This document shows positions 23,068 to 34,262 of a stretch of 64,000 bases of DNA, in pieces. The position numbers were made by a program, and so were the translations under genes. Every line of letters begins with the position of its first letter. The stretch's first letter is position 1. The notes beneath the pieces were generated by a model that was not told the origin of the DNA, made no database searches, and was given only the letters and a program-made list of their open reading frames with translations. Origin of the DNA: Toxotes chatareus (lineage: Eukaryota > Chordata > Actinopteri > Toxotidae); assembly GCA_016801885.1 (NCBI GenBank), contig CM028888.1, positions 4,510,501 to 4,574,500 of the forward strand. The letters are read 5' to 3'.

Positions 23068-23259
23068 ATGCCAATATATCCCTCTTTAACACGGCTCAAA
23101 GGACTCCCATCGTACTATATCATAATGATTGGATACTCTGGAAGACTGATTCACTGCCCAAAATGTGGGTACTGCCACAAAGATGAAGATACAGTTTGGC
23201 GTATTTTGACCAGAGAGTTCATTATTTATTCTTACGAGTGCTTAAAAAAAGTTCCCTGA
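23068..23259 (+). other. Short open frame with CPKC zinc-knuckle-like motif (possible exon or gene relic)
   Basis: A 63-codon frame whose second half reads protein-like. CPKC lies at residues 30-33, followed by GYCHKDED, then VWRIL and a YSYEC segment with another Cys at 58. Cys-x2-Cys followed by His or Cys recalls half of a C2H2 or treble-clef finger, but the closing His pair is missing. The start is preceded by TTTATTAG, a weak acceptor; no good donor follows before the stop. It may be chance, an exon or a relic of a mobile-element protein. Confidence 0.2.
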
Positions 23260-24130
23260 CATATGGGAAAGAAATAGAGAAATGGAAATATAGAAGAAAC
23301 AGAGAAAACCAAACTTCATTAGGAAAAATACTGTAGTGCTTTCATTGTATTATAATAAATGTCCTCTACATTTTATTTGGGAGGACCTGGGATGTCTTTG
23401 TAATTCAGGACAGCAAATGCTGTGAGTTGATAAAAGTCCAGATACGCTCGCCTGTCGTTATTTCATTTCCACCCCTCATACCAGAAACACCTTGAACATT
23501 AGAAATTGTATTTGTGTTTATTTATTTTGCACTCACTTTCATACAGCACAGTGTTTTCGACACAGGTTACTGCTGATACCAGTGATATTAGTTGATGGCT
23601 TCTGAAATTATATTTCACTTGTTTCTTCGATTGGAGTATTTCACTAATATTTAATATTTTCTGTGATGGAAGTTAGAAATATAACATCATCTGAATCTGA
23701 GCTCTATAAGGAGGAAAGGAAAGTTGGGAGTTCTATAGGTTCAACCCTGTCTCCTTGAAATTATGCATATATATATAACTAAACTGTAATCTGAAATGTA
23801 AATGTTTTAAGGCACTTTTTATTTATTTATTTTTAAAAATTGTTTTGTTTGAACGGATGAAGTGCTACATTGATTAATGGCATTGGATCTGCTGGGAGGT
23901 GGTTGAGGTAGATGGCTAGTGAGCGTACAGGGTGCAAGATAGACAGTACAAGTGGATATTGTACTGCAAAACTGGATATGTTGACACAAAGCAATTACAT
24001 TTTACTGATATGTTCGGTATCAGTGTTTTTGCGACTTGACAAACACAGAAATTAACATGTCCTCACTGCTGTAATAGAAAACATAATCCGGTCGTAATCA
24101 TGTTTCCTTCAAAACGTTTTTGCTGTTGCA
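23260..24130. other. Non-coding DNA, nothing recognised
   Basis: AT-rich sequence including TATTTATTTATTTTT-like words near 23820. No gene or known repeat. Confidence 0.5.
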
Positions 24131-24860
24131 GTTTGCAGTCGGATATAAATGTAATCGCTCGGAGACAGGGCTGCTAGGTTTAGTGTCATTTTTTATTTAG
24201 CTTCCACTGTTACGAATGAATGAAGCATTATGACTAATTTAATGATGATGTTTTTGTCAAACACTTGTCATTAATGTATATAGACGTGCAGGAAATGGCA
24301 TTTATGGAAAATCGCTTGTCAAATCACAACATATGCCTCGGAGTGTAAATGACAGTGGTGTTGATGCTGTTTTTAAGTTATGAGCTCAGAGCATAACAGA
24401 GCCCCCTGACGGCGTGAGCGAATCGATTCCGCAGATGATCAGACACACTGGACAGGAGATGGCTCTAGCCATTCATCATTTAGCCGAGGGACAGCCTGTG
24501 CCAATTTAACATCATGTCATTTATCATAAACATACGTAGTCTGACTAATGCAAGACAACATAATGACTTTATCAATAACTCATCATCTGTGACCAGTACA
24601 TCAGAAACACAGTTTGCCTTGTTTTTATGAACAGGGGTCCATTATTTTCTGCACACAGATTACAGCTTGTCAAACAAACGACCTCAATTAGTTGATCGGA
24701 ACCATGTCTTGTCACTGGAGCGCATGTCACCTCTAGACTGTAATATCTCCCGACAGAATCGACATTAAAATCAGGAGTCTGTCACTGCTGTGTGCCTTCA
24801 GTTACCTAAGAAAAGCAGCAACTATATGCTGATGAAATCACAATACAAATGACAATTTAC
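24131..24860. promoter_or_regulatory. Candidate conserved non-coding region (longest block)
   Basis: About 730 bases with no simple repeats, no credible frame and many transcription-factor-like words. These include CATTAATG at 24269-24276, a palindromic AATCGATT at 24421-24428, CAATTAG at 24685-24691 and several CATCATTTA/TCATTTATCATAAAC stretches. Local GC-richer islands (CCCCCTGACGGCGTGAGCG near 24401) stand out from the AT-rich flanks. The combination resembles an ultraconserved-type enhancer; this needs alignment to confirm. Confidence 0.4.
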
Positions 24861-25295
24861 AATTGAGCGAAGTAAGTGTTTGTTTGTTGTGCAGCACATG
24901 GTCAAAAGGAATACTCCGGCGGGACATCTCGTAGTCATACAAATGAGATTTTCAGTCTGAGAGATGGGATCATGGAGCTTCGAGCCATTTGTCATCTCCT
25001 TATTTGTACTCTCTGGCTTTCTTCTCAGATAGAGCTATCTGTTAAATTGCAAAGGAAGTGGTCATGCAGCAGAAACAGAAGGTGATGACGGCTGCTTCCT
25101 CTAAGCGATGAGATTTCACCAGATTAAAAAAAGCAGTGTGCTGATAATGGAGCAGCAGCAGCTTTGTTCAGCACAGACTGTAGCCAAGCTCTTCTACATG
25201 TCCTTAAGGCTTGCTGTTGCTAAGCATCTTGGAGCAAAGGTGTTGCTTTTTTCATTGTCTATTGTCTTTCTTTGTCTTTCTTTGTCTCTTCAGCC

Positions 25296-25439
25296 ATGGC
25301 GACTATTGTTGCTCATGCTGAGCGCCTCATTTTTTCTCGTTGTGTACAGCCCAAACAAACCACTGTTGCAGCTGCCAGAGACATTAAACACATCCCCTCC
25401 TGTGCACCAAAGCATTTTTCAGCAAGAAGATCTCCCTGA
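25296..25439 (+). CDS. Possible small exon or short ORF behind a strong splice acceptor
   Basis: A C/T-rich tract (25255-25290) ends in CTCTTCAG, an excellent 3' splice site. Two bases later CCATGG gives a good Kozak start. The frame runs 47 codons (MATIVAHAERLI... to a TGA at 25437-25439) with mixed, non-repetitive composition. I do not recognise the protein. No splice donor lies within the frame, so it would be a terminal exon or a very short protein. A second frame (25108-25455) overlaps it, so chance is quite possible. Confidence 0.2.
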   Translation: MATIVAHAERLIFSRCVQPKQTTVAAARDIKHIPSCAPKHFSARRSP

Positions 25440-26184
25440 CTTCACAAAGCTTTGATGATCTGGCTAAATGTGGAATCGTATGAGTTGCCAACAGAGAGCA
25501 ACAAAACAGACATTTATTCATATGTGGGTAGAGCACTGGGCTCAGTGCTGAACAAAGTGAAAATGTGTGAAGATCCAAGATTGCACATACAGACATGCAC
25601 AATTGCACAAGATGTTTGTTGTCCTTCTCTGTGTCTTGTATTTCAGGTTCTCATGAACACAGTTCATTACGTAGCTGTTGTTTTTATTTAATGTTTTGTT
25701 CATGTCCGGATCTTTACACCCGGACAAACATCTCAGACAGCAGAATACAGTACAGTTTACACTATATCATTTGTAGCTAAGTAAAGTTAATACCTGATGC
25801 TAATGTCTTAAAACATCTGAGCACTGTAGCTTTTAGCAAATGTTACTCATACAGGAGCAAATGGTGCATTTGACGGGGACACAAAATGTCCTCCCTGCTC
25901 ACTGTAGTAGGTTTTGAAATTTTGTGGTGACATAAGCGAGTGAGTGTCAATACGAGCAAAGGTGACACTGTGTGATAGATGTGAAAATTAACAAAACATC
26001 AGTGCATAAGAGCGTCTCTGATTATCTCTACAACAGTGTTGCAGGCAAAATGGAAATAAACAAAACCTTTAGTTATCAAAAACCAAAACACCAGCACCAT
26101 GTGCTCATTAAACTATTATGACTTCAGGCTTTAATAGACTTTGTTCTGTCTTTTATCTCCGCGCTGCTCTCATAGCCATCACCT

Positions 26185-26205
26185 AAAAAAAAAAAAAAAA
26201 AAAAA
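26185..26205. repeat. Poly-A run, 21 bases
   Basis: An uninterrupted A run; no retroposon body is identified. Confidence 0.9.
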
Positions 26206-26344
26206 TTCTTTCACTTAGGTAATTGGTGTTATTTTTGCAGCTTTTATAATGGCCTAAAATGGCCAATGCACTTTGCTGGAGAATGCTTCTCTGATAATGG
26301 ACAACAACTCAGACAGGGCAACACTCACACTGTACAGTCTGTCT

Positions 26345-26600
26345 CTTTACCAACCACAGCCCCTCCCTCCCTTCCCTCTTACCATCATCCCTCATCCATG
26401 TTTTTGTGGGAGGTGGAGCACTGCTGGCTGTGTAGCATCTGTCTCTTCTTAGGTTTGGGATTTTCTTCCTCCCTATCTCTTTCTTTCCTCCCATTGATCC
26501 CATTTCTTGTCACGTATCCAGCCCTGCTTATCCCTCACTTGCACAAACACTCCTCCACTTCATATCCTTCCTTCCCTCCATCCCTTAGCAAATTCTACCT
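26345..26600. repeat. Pyrimidine-rich low-complexity tract
   Basis: Repeated CCTCCCTCCC, TTTCTTTCCTCCC and CCTTCCCTCC words without a fixed period. The frame across it (26266-26652) owes its openness to this composition. Confidence 0.6.
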
Positions 26601-28084
26601 GCCTCCTGCCTATCAAGACAGAAGTGATCACAAGCTTTTCCTGTCAATGTAGAGGGGAGAGAAAAAGACACGAGTTGAGCCACAACAACATGTCGCTGGA
26701 TTAGCAACCTGCAGAACATAAAATGTCAGAACAAAGCTGTTCATTAGTATATTGAGATTCTGCTGCAAAACTAAACACTGGAATTAAACCCTGGAATATA
26801 TGCATATTTACTTTGGGCTAAAACTGGTTGTTTCATCTTTTAACCTGTTAGCTACACTTTGCCCTGTGGTTTACAGAACTGCCAATTATTTTAAGTTTGG
26901 TAGATTGATTTCCCGCCATCATTATAATCACTCACTCACTTTTCTGTTTTCTGTGGCTGTGACTTTTTTTTTTATCATCCCAAGTGACATTTTACTCAAG
27001 TTTATTCACATTTTGTAGCTGTAAATCTATTATGCTCTCTTGTGCTTTTAACCAAACTATACTCCGTGGTGCATTATGTGATAAGTTTGGTAAACTATAT
27101 GTCAATTTCTCTGTCTGTCTGGTGATTAGTGATTAGCTTTAATCCCGCTAATTAAGTATTTATAGCATCATAAGGTCCAAAGCAAGCATCTTAGCTTCAT
27201 TTTTCTAAACAGCCATACCTGCCAACATTTGAAGTTAGAAAAAATGGAAGATTTGTATGTGATCTGCCAACATGTCCCTAATTACCCCAGTAGAGCAGAG
27301 CATTGACTCCACAAGGCCTGCCAACTAAACAAGCCTCTCATTTTTTGCCTCCAAGGCCCTAGAATCTGTCCACACTTTGTTCCTTTGGTATCTCAGTTCT
27401 GTGTGAGGCTAGTTCCATCCTTTGCCAGTCAGCATCAAGCATCAGCTGAGGGAACATGCTGCTTTAGACTTGTCACTGTAAACTGTCCCAGATACACCCT
27501 TGGGCAACAACATTGTGGCAGGTGCATCTTTCTGTGATGCAGAGGTGTGTTTATGCCCTGTGACTGAGCCTGCTGACCAACGTAGTTCCATCCACTGTGT
27601 CTGACATTAAGGTCTGCCCTCCAGACCTTGCTTAAGGCATGAAAGCTCCATGACAAGAGGGAAGTTTCCAGATTTATAGGTACATACAGCTATACCTGTA
27701 CCCATGTTCGCTTTCTTTCATCGCGTATCATCACTCAGTTGACAGCAGTTGATAGGCTACAGCAGGAACCTCCTTTTTTTTTTGTCCCCGAAAGTGAGCG
27801 ATTTTTAAATTTCCAGGTTGCGCTGGGAAAAAAAATAGCACAGGAAGAAATTTGAACAAAATTCATGTGAGCTATGCTAATATTATGCCTCAAGACACTA
27901 GCCTCAAGCAGAGAGAGTGAGCTACAGAGGTCTGTACTTCTTTCTAACCCCGCACCCCCAAGTGTCATCATCATCGTTTCTCTGGAGCCACAAAAGGTTT
28001 CTTTTGCTCCTTTACAAGTTCAACACATTATACGGCAGTCCCTCAAGAAGCCATTGATTGGTTGGTAGAAACCTTGAAGTGTGA

Positions 28085-28290
28085 GGAGGATATTTTTTTT
28101 CTTGGCCAGAGAGGCAGATGTGACCAAGACCGAGCTGCTTTTCTCTGCTCGTTAAAGCAGTTTTCACATATTCTCCGGACACTATCCGGAGAATCGAGGC
28201 CAGACATTGTCCAGAGTTGCCCTTTCACACATGCAGCACACAACCGGAGTCTGTCCTTGTCAGAAGCGTTGAAAACAGCTTAAGCAACTT
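28085..28290. repeat. Probable interspersed repeat with a perfect 10-bp inverted repeat
   Basis: Segments such as TTTTCACATATTCTCCGG, CCAGACATTGTCCAGAG and CCTTTCACACATGCAGCAC recall a repeat scattered in fish genomes, in which CCGGA words and 'ttcacacatg' recur. It contains ATTCTCCGGA-CACTA-TCCGGAGAAT at 28170-28194, a perfect palindrome with a five-base loop. A 66-codon minus frame exists but resembles nothing known. The family is unnamed. Confidence 0.45.
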
Positions 28291-29873
28291 TGTGTTGGCC
28301 TTTGTTTAAGGTGTAGTGAGTCTTATTGACTAAACATGAATGGAATTTCTGCTTCACGTTATATGAGCAAATTTGTTTTCAGAGTCTGTATTAAATTGAC
28401 CCAAACAGCCAATGCTAGCTGTAGTTTGCTGATAATGCATTCACCAACCTTTATGTTTGGAATATATCTGTCTCCATTTCGTCTTCTTCATACGTTCATG
28501 ATTTGGAGTCATAAAATCTACGGTTCCATCTTAGGGATTTAGAAAGTTTTTTTTATTATTTTTTTTAAATCCTCAAAATGCGAGCAACTTTTTCAACATT
28601 TTCAACTTCTAAATTTTGCTTTGTGTCTAAACACACCTTTAGACATAAACCCAGGCTTTTTCATGCTGCTTAACTAGGTTTAATGAAACAAGTGTATCTT
28701 TTTCACAGAGAATCCATTTTCCACTGTCCCACAGTTTACATCCAGTCCCCCACAAAGGTCGGATAATGAAAATACAGTCAACTGGAAAAAGGTGTATTTC
28801 AGTGTGAAAGTGCAGTCAGTCTGAATCACCTGTGCTGGACACCCTGTTGTCAAGGCTGGCTCTGGGATCTGTCTGGAGAAATTTGCCAGTGCTGCAGTTG
28901 TGTCTGACATGACAGTTTTCCTCCCAGGGGTTAAGCATCATTCATATTCATGAGAGCAATGTTAGAGAGCTGCTGGGAGCTGAGCACTCTGAAACAACTG
29001 CAAGGTTTTTTTTTTTTAGCCTGGGTCCGTCCTGCTCAACATTTTTGACAGCATGTCGTGTCTCTTTTTCCCCACTGATATGTAACCAATTCAAACCCAC
29101 ATATTCCACGTTGAAATTCATGAAAATAATCAACAGCTGAACGACTGCATTTTGAAAGGCCAAATCAATACTTCAGAGCTACCTCAATCTCAGTTTTCAT
29201 TTTCTGAAGCTGATGTTTCCGGGAGAGAGGCACTTTTAGCAGACATGTTAACTGTAATCCTTGATCTATCAATTTTGTGTCCATCTTGAGAGCTATTTGT
29301 TCACTGATGTTCTGTGTCTGTACTACAAACATCACCTGTCTATCAAACACTTTCATGTTAGCTCATGTATGTGTCTGTTTAATGTTATAGATTGAGCATT
29401 TAATATTATAACAGACAAACAATTCTCAGGTACACATAAGGTTTTGATGTGGTCAGTTGTTTTACTTCGGGATATGAACACTATAGGATATATTTGTGAA
29501 CAAAACAAAAAGAAAATCTGGGAAATTTCAGTACCCTCAACCAACTCCTGTCCACCCATCCTGTCTGTCCATATAAGATATTTGCATGTCCAATTACAAG
29601 GCTGTGCAGCAGCCAGCGCAGGACACCATCCAGGCCTCTGTGGGGGGTGTGGCACTTGAAAAATGAGGTATAATGAGGTATCCACAACAGAGATTTGTAA
29701 ACAAATTATGTGAATGCTAATCAAGGTTATTTGGCATGGAATGTCAGAAAAAGAATTAGATTTTGGCTCACAGACCGTTAACAGTAATTTGCTGAGGTTG
29801 GTTCAGTCTTGGCAATGTTCCACTTTGCTGCAGGTTTCTCTAATTATGTTCTTAAACATCTATAGCATCAGGA
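28291..29873. other. Non-coding DNA, nothing recognised
   Basis: Unique-looking sequence with T/A runs near 28545-28566 and 29007. The overlapping minus frames at 29353-29724 have no known counterpart. Confidence 0.5.
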
Positions 29874-30040
29874 GGCCTGTTGGCTGAGTTGCTTAAAGTA
29901 CAAATCCTGTTACTAGTCCTGCCTAAGCCAAGTCCAGCTTAATCCAGCTGTTTGATGTGTGGTGTCCTCCTTCAAATACAGTCTTTTCTCTTTTTACTGT
30001 AGACTGCTAAACAAAGGCAATGACGCCAAACACCAAAAGT
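29874..30040 (+). repeat. tRNA-derived SINE remnant
   Basis: TGGCTGAGTTGC at 29881-29892 fits the RNA polymerase III A box. GTTACTAGTCC at 29909-29919 fits the B box at 8 of 11 positions, and a CCTGCCTAAGCCAAGTCC segment follows. Downstream C/T-rich sequence leads to AAACAAAGGCAATGACGCC at 30009-30027, matching the 'aaataaaggcaaaa-gcc' tail of fish SINEs. The order head-body-tail supports a nearly full-length but worn copy. Confidence 0.65.
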
Positions 30041-30488
30041 CTGAAGCATTGTTGGCAGCTCCTGTTGAGTGCAGTGCTCTTAAATCCCATAATATGAATG
30101 TGTTAGATGCAACAATCAACATACTGGGGATTTTGCTGTTCTTAGAACTGTGCCAATATTGGAGCTAAACGTGTGAAAGAAAAAAAAAGTGTCTTGAAGA
30201 TGCAGAAAGATAAAAGTCATTATAATCAACAGGGTTTTTCTCTTTGGTGCCTGAATATGTTTAGTAAATTTTATAGAAATGTTCATATTTGATATCTTGA
30301 GATGAGTTTAAAAATTGTCATTAGTGTTTTGTGTCCAAAATGGAAAGTGTTTCAATACCTGGGAAGCATGAATGTCTGTATTATTTGGTGACACTACAGG
30401 AAAACTCTGGGGGTCACCATAAACATTAGCTTCCTTCTGGAGATTACTGCACATGCTCGCCTAAAATTTCAAGGAAATTCTTCCGTCC

Positions 30489-30491
<3 letters not shown>

Positions 30492-30517
<26 letters not shown>
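30492..30517. repeat. Poly-A run, 26 bases
   Basis: An uninterrupted A run; possible retroposon tail without a recognisable body. Confidence 0.9.
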
Positions 30518-30519
<2 letters not shown>

Positions 30520-30985
30520 TTTTTCATTCTAAGAAAACAGAGAGCGGACTTTTGCCTTTAAGGCACCATACCTGGGCACAGTATGGTACGCTCAGCTGGA
30601 AATGGAAACCCTTAAGAAAAAAAACAGTTTTGTACAAAAAGTTACATCTGGTTTCCTATCAGGGCCACAAACGTCCCAGCAGTGGTACATCTGTGAGCAG
30701 TGTACTGCAAAGCTGTCCCCCACTGTTTCCAGGAAATAATATTACTCATTCTCCATTTACCATTAAGGGGTGAGAAACTCTAAATGGCAGCAATGAACAC
30801 TTGAGCAGACTGTTGGTCGGTGACAGCTACAGTAACAAGATTCACTGGGTAAGCATATTGAAAAATGACAAGGCAACATTAAAGTGAAATATATCCTTAA
30901 TCCTAAGAATGATGACTCATCCTGTGATTCAAAATGGCAACAGAATTCAAAGGGATTTGAGCGTGGTTCCCCAATTATTAAAATT

Positions 30986-31004
30986 AAAAAAAAAAAAAAA
31001 AAAA
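30986..31004. repeat. Poly-A run, 19 bases
   Basis: An uninterrupted A run preceded by AAATT. Confidence 0.9.
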
Positions 31005-31059
31005 TGTGTGAGATGTTCAAGGCACAGTAGCTATACTAACAGGCCAACCAGGCAGACTG

Positions 31060-31480
31060 TGGTAGAATTGTGGAATTCAATAATTCAGAGAGAAATTACT
31101 CTTCAGAAGGGAAATGTGAATAATTCAGGGTATTATGACTTAAAAGAACCGCATACAGAATGGAGTGGAATTATGATTAATTCAACATCTGGATTAATAG
31201 TGTTTCAGTCAGAGCGTCAGTTTACATCGGTGGGTCTGGCTGTCCACTTACCCTTTTCCCACTTACAGAACGGAGAGAAGAAAGGGATTATTTTCAGCGG
31301 TAGCCCTTTGCTGCATTTTCGGCTCAGTGCCAGTTCACTTGCTGTGCTGTGTGCCAGCACAAGAAGAAAACAATCTGGTGAGCTCTGAGTCTAGGAGTTT
31401 GACTTTTGTGGGTGATGGCACAACATAGCGAGTGCAGTCTGCTGTTAAGCAGTCGAGATAATTGAAGGAGACGCATCTAG
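31060..31480. promoter_or_regulatory. Candidate conserved non-coding element
   Basis: Repeat-poor block with GAATAATTCAG, GATTAATTCAAC and GGATTAATAG words between 31118 and 31200, then mixed-composition sequence to about 31480. The 159-codon frame that runs through it (30909-31388) begins in a poly-A tract and resembles no protein. The enhancer reading is inference. Confidence 0.3.
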
Positions 31481-31654
31481 TGTGCTGCCCATAATCACTT
31501 GGAAATGTGCAGGGGGATAGATAGTCATCACAGCCAGCTCAGCAAGAGACCTGCTATTCTAGAAGCTGTATATCATGAGGGTAAACACGAAGAAACACTA
31601 AATCAGTCATGTGATGAAAATGTACAGAAGAAGGAGAGATAAACCTAGAGGTTA

Positions 31655-31740
31655 GTGAGCAACAAGTATGGCCAGAAGGTCAAAGATTCAAGTCAGCATA
31701 ATGATCGGAGAGAGTCACTGAGTACCACTCTCCCATCACC
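31655..31740 (+). repeat. Possible SINE head remnant
   Basis: GGCCAGAAGGTCAAAGATTCAAGTC contains a B-box-like word (GATTCAAGTCA, 31685-31695). It is followed by GAGAGAGTCACTGAG and a CACTCTCCCATCACC segment in the order seen in fish tRNA-derived SINEs. The A box is not clear, so this is tentative. Confidence 0.35.
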
Positions 31741-33660
31741 AGCTGTTTGAGTTGTATAGTTTTATTTTTCACAGTTTTCTCTCAAACTTTCCTGCTCTTT
31801 TTTTTTAAACCTTTTAATTTTGAAACAAAATACCCTGCATAATGAGGCGTTTTCTCTCTCCCTGTTCCATGTAGGTCAGTTTCACTGACTGACCACTGCG
31901 CTCTGACTGGCAACAAGAGAATTGTTCCATTTCCTCACTGTGCGGTTGAGAGTTGACAGATTGAGTGTGACACTTTGGTTTGAAATAGATTCCCAAAGGC
32001 CAGAACTGTGCTCAGCTTTATTTGTGTGACTGCCACTAAATATGCAGTGGCAAAAGGACACAGGCACATGAACTGAGTCACAATTTCTAATGCAATGGGA
32101 TTTTGAAATCTGACAATTAACTTTGCAAATTACTTAGTCATTAATTAGTTTGATGTGTTGACAAAGTGTAGCTCAACTTCATTTACTTCCAAGATATATG
32201 AAGAAATGAAATTATCCTAAGAGGTGAAAACTCCAGCAACACCTGCAGCTTAAGGAACAATTTTGGTTATGAGGCCAACATGTCGTCTGTTAACAGGGTA
32301 TATTAATTAATAATTGTTTGGACAGATCTGGCCAAATGACATCATGTCAAGTATTGATCCTTGAGATGCCCCACAGGTCATTCTTAGAAGTAATATAGTA
32401 ATGTAGATAATAATATAAACAGTAATATGAATAGTAATAGTATGTGATCTAGTGGTTCAAAAGCAGCATTGAGATATGATACCAGAATAGAAATTTGGTC
32501 ATTAAACATGCGGAATTCACTTTTAACTCCCCCAAATAAAGGCTTTTTTTTTTTTTTCCATGTTATCGGTCCAAAGGAGACAATGGAGAAATTGAAACAC
32601 TTACTGACTTAACAGAGATAGTCACACTCTCAGTTGAGCTTTTGACTTGGGTGGCTTTGTGCCATTGCTGTGGGTGTTCATTTCCATGTTGGCTGGACTC
32701 TGTTCATATTTTGCTCCTTGCACTGGTTTGTTCACCAGTCATATGGTGGACTGTGATGCCGTGGAAGTTTCTTTCAGTGTTTTGACTCCATCTGTTGCAG
32801 TTAACTGTCATAAACCACACTTCATATTCAGTTTACTGTTGCAAAGACTTTTGACAGTAAGCAGCAAGTCTTGTCAGAATATAGTCAAGAGCTTCTTATT
32901 TTGACCAGAAAGCAGAACCAGAACAATATCAGCAGGCAGACTATATTGTGCTATTTTGGCTCACAGACTAAGTGCATTGATATATCTTTGTCACAACTCA
33001 TTAACAACAAAAATTCAGGGAACACTGGAAAAAATATTCACAAACAGAGGGCATATTGTCAGACACTGAAACCGGATAGTGTTGTGTTCTACACAGGTGA
33101 TAGAATTTGCAGCCTTTGAACAATGAAAGAGACTATAAAGTCTCAGACCTGAGGTCTTGTATTTTAAGACTAATTTGGGTCCTTTCTATCCCTCTTTATG
33201 ACTCCAATTAACGTGTATACACCCTCTGAAGGTGACATTGAACTTCTGCTGGCAGACCACATGATCATAACATTGACCCTGAATCCTGAAATACTGAACG
33301 TAATCTTTCAGAACGCTGCTTAAGTAATATTAAAACGTCTGTGTTCATAATAACCGCAGCACGGCACATGCAAAGGAGCTGCTGACAATGGCTAATTCAT
33401 CAGTGCTAATTTGTTGTATTAGAGAGAGATTGCCTGCGGTGGTTGTTTCAGCGTTTCCTTTTTCTTTCCATTACCCATTGCTCTTTTCTTCATTTCTCTG
33501 CTTTCTCTCTCCACATCCACACTATCTTCCCCATGTCTTATTCAGCTCCTTGCATATGCTTGGCAGGCATGCTTGGCTTGACATCTCATCTGAGTAGTGT
33601 GAGTTCCCAGCTGAAATACAGGTTCTTAGTACATGTGTATATATACATATGCATAAACAC
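31741..33660. other. Non-coding DNA, nothing recognised
   Basis: AT-rich sequence including a degenerate AGTAAT-rich patch (32388-32445) and CCCAAATAAAGGC before a 13-T run (32532), which may be a lone SINE tail. No gene was identified. Confidence 0.45.
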
Positions 33661-33661
33661 G

Positions 33662-33677
33662 CACACACACACACACA
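33662..33677. repeat. (CA)8 microsatellite
   Basis: Short CA array followed by TGCACACG. Confidence 0.9.
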
Positions 33678-33839
33678 TGCACACGCTGAGAGCACTTTCC
33701 CACTCACTTGAATGGTAGGGGGGAAAAAACTGTTACTACACCCACTGATGCATTATTAGGACAATACTGTACTGTAGGAAGTAGTACTGTATATTGCTGT
33801 CAGAATGTTGAGGAAAAAGGCAAATAACAAAGGAAGACA

Positions 33840-33980
33840 GACTGGTTGGTCAGGGGTTCATCCTGCAGCAAGATAATGACCAAAAACATTAGAGGAAAAG
33901 AACTAGGCGGTGGCTTCAAATGATGGTAGACCAGCACAGTCTCCAGACTTAAAAATCATGGAGTTGTTGTAGAAATCTCT
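33840..33980 (+). pseudogene. Tc1-like transposase fragment (decayed)
   Basis: Two shifted frames carry hallmark words of Tc1/mariner DDE transposases: FILQQDNDQKH followed by a stop (33857-33892), and PAQSPDL...ME (33931-33963). In the family these are the QDNDPKH and WPAQSPDLNPIE blocks holding the second and third catalytic acids. Here the two are in different frames, the spacing is shortened and a stop lies between them, so it is inactive. Terminal inverted repeats were not found. Confidence 0.85.
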
Positions 33981-34189
33981 CCATATTCCCAAATCTCAGC
34001 ATTCGATAATCACTCTGGTGAATACAATGCTATCAAATCAGCAGAAATAATGGGCAAAACTAGGAAGACAATGAGAGGAAGACTCAGCTTGTAATGAACT
34101 GTAATTATCCTTTGAACCTTGTTGAAAAAAAAGGACTTCAGCAGTTGTTGTTTTAGGGAAGGGAGAGCGTTATTTCCCTTCTCCACCCA

Positions 34190-34262
34190 CCTCCTCCCAA
34201 GCTATCCAGGGATTCAAACCAGCAGCCTTCCGCTCTGACCTCCAGGCATCCCACATACAGGG
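34190..34262 (-). repeat. tRNA-derived SINE head (minus strand)
   Basis: On the minus strand GGTTTGAATCC (34210-34220 on +) matches the polymerase III B box at 10 of 11 positions. About 15 bases before it, AGGTCAGAGCGG matches the tRNA-like GGTTAGAGCGG segment, preceded by a worn A-box region. It is followed by GGAGGAGGTGGGTGG. The SINE body and tail are not clearly preserved. Confidence 0.6.

Larger units (their letters stand above)
25440..28080. other. Non-coding DNA, nothing recognised
   Basis: Contains a 21-A run (26185-26205) and a C/T-rich tract (about 26345-26600) that produces spurious frames. The minus-strand frame at 27435-27656 has no recognisable domain. Confidence 0.5.
30041..31059. 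other. Non-coding DNA with poly-A runs
   Basis: Holds A runs at 30492-30517 (26 bases) and 30986-31004 (19 bases). The intervening sequence is unique, and frames crossing the A runs are spurious Lys stretches. Confidence 0.5.

Noticed and set aside
29353..29724. 123-codon minus-strand frame with a Pro/Cys-rich middle
   Set aside because: No family resemblance and it overlaps other equally open frames, typical of chance.
30909..31388. 159-codon frame, the longest in the window
   Set aside because: It passes through an A19 run (poly-Lys) and then mixed sequence with no family resemblance. Length alone is weak evidence in 64 kb.
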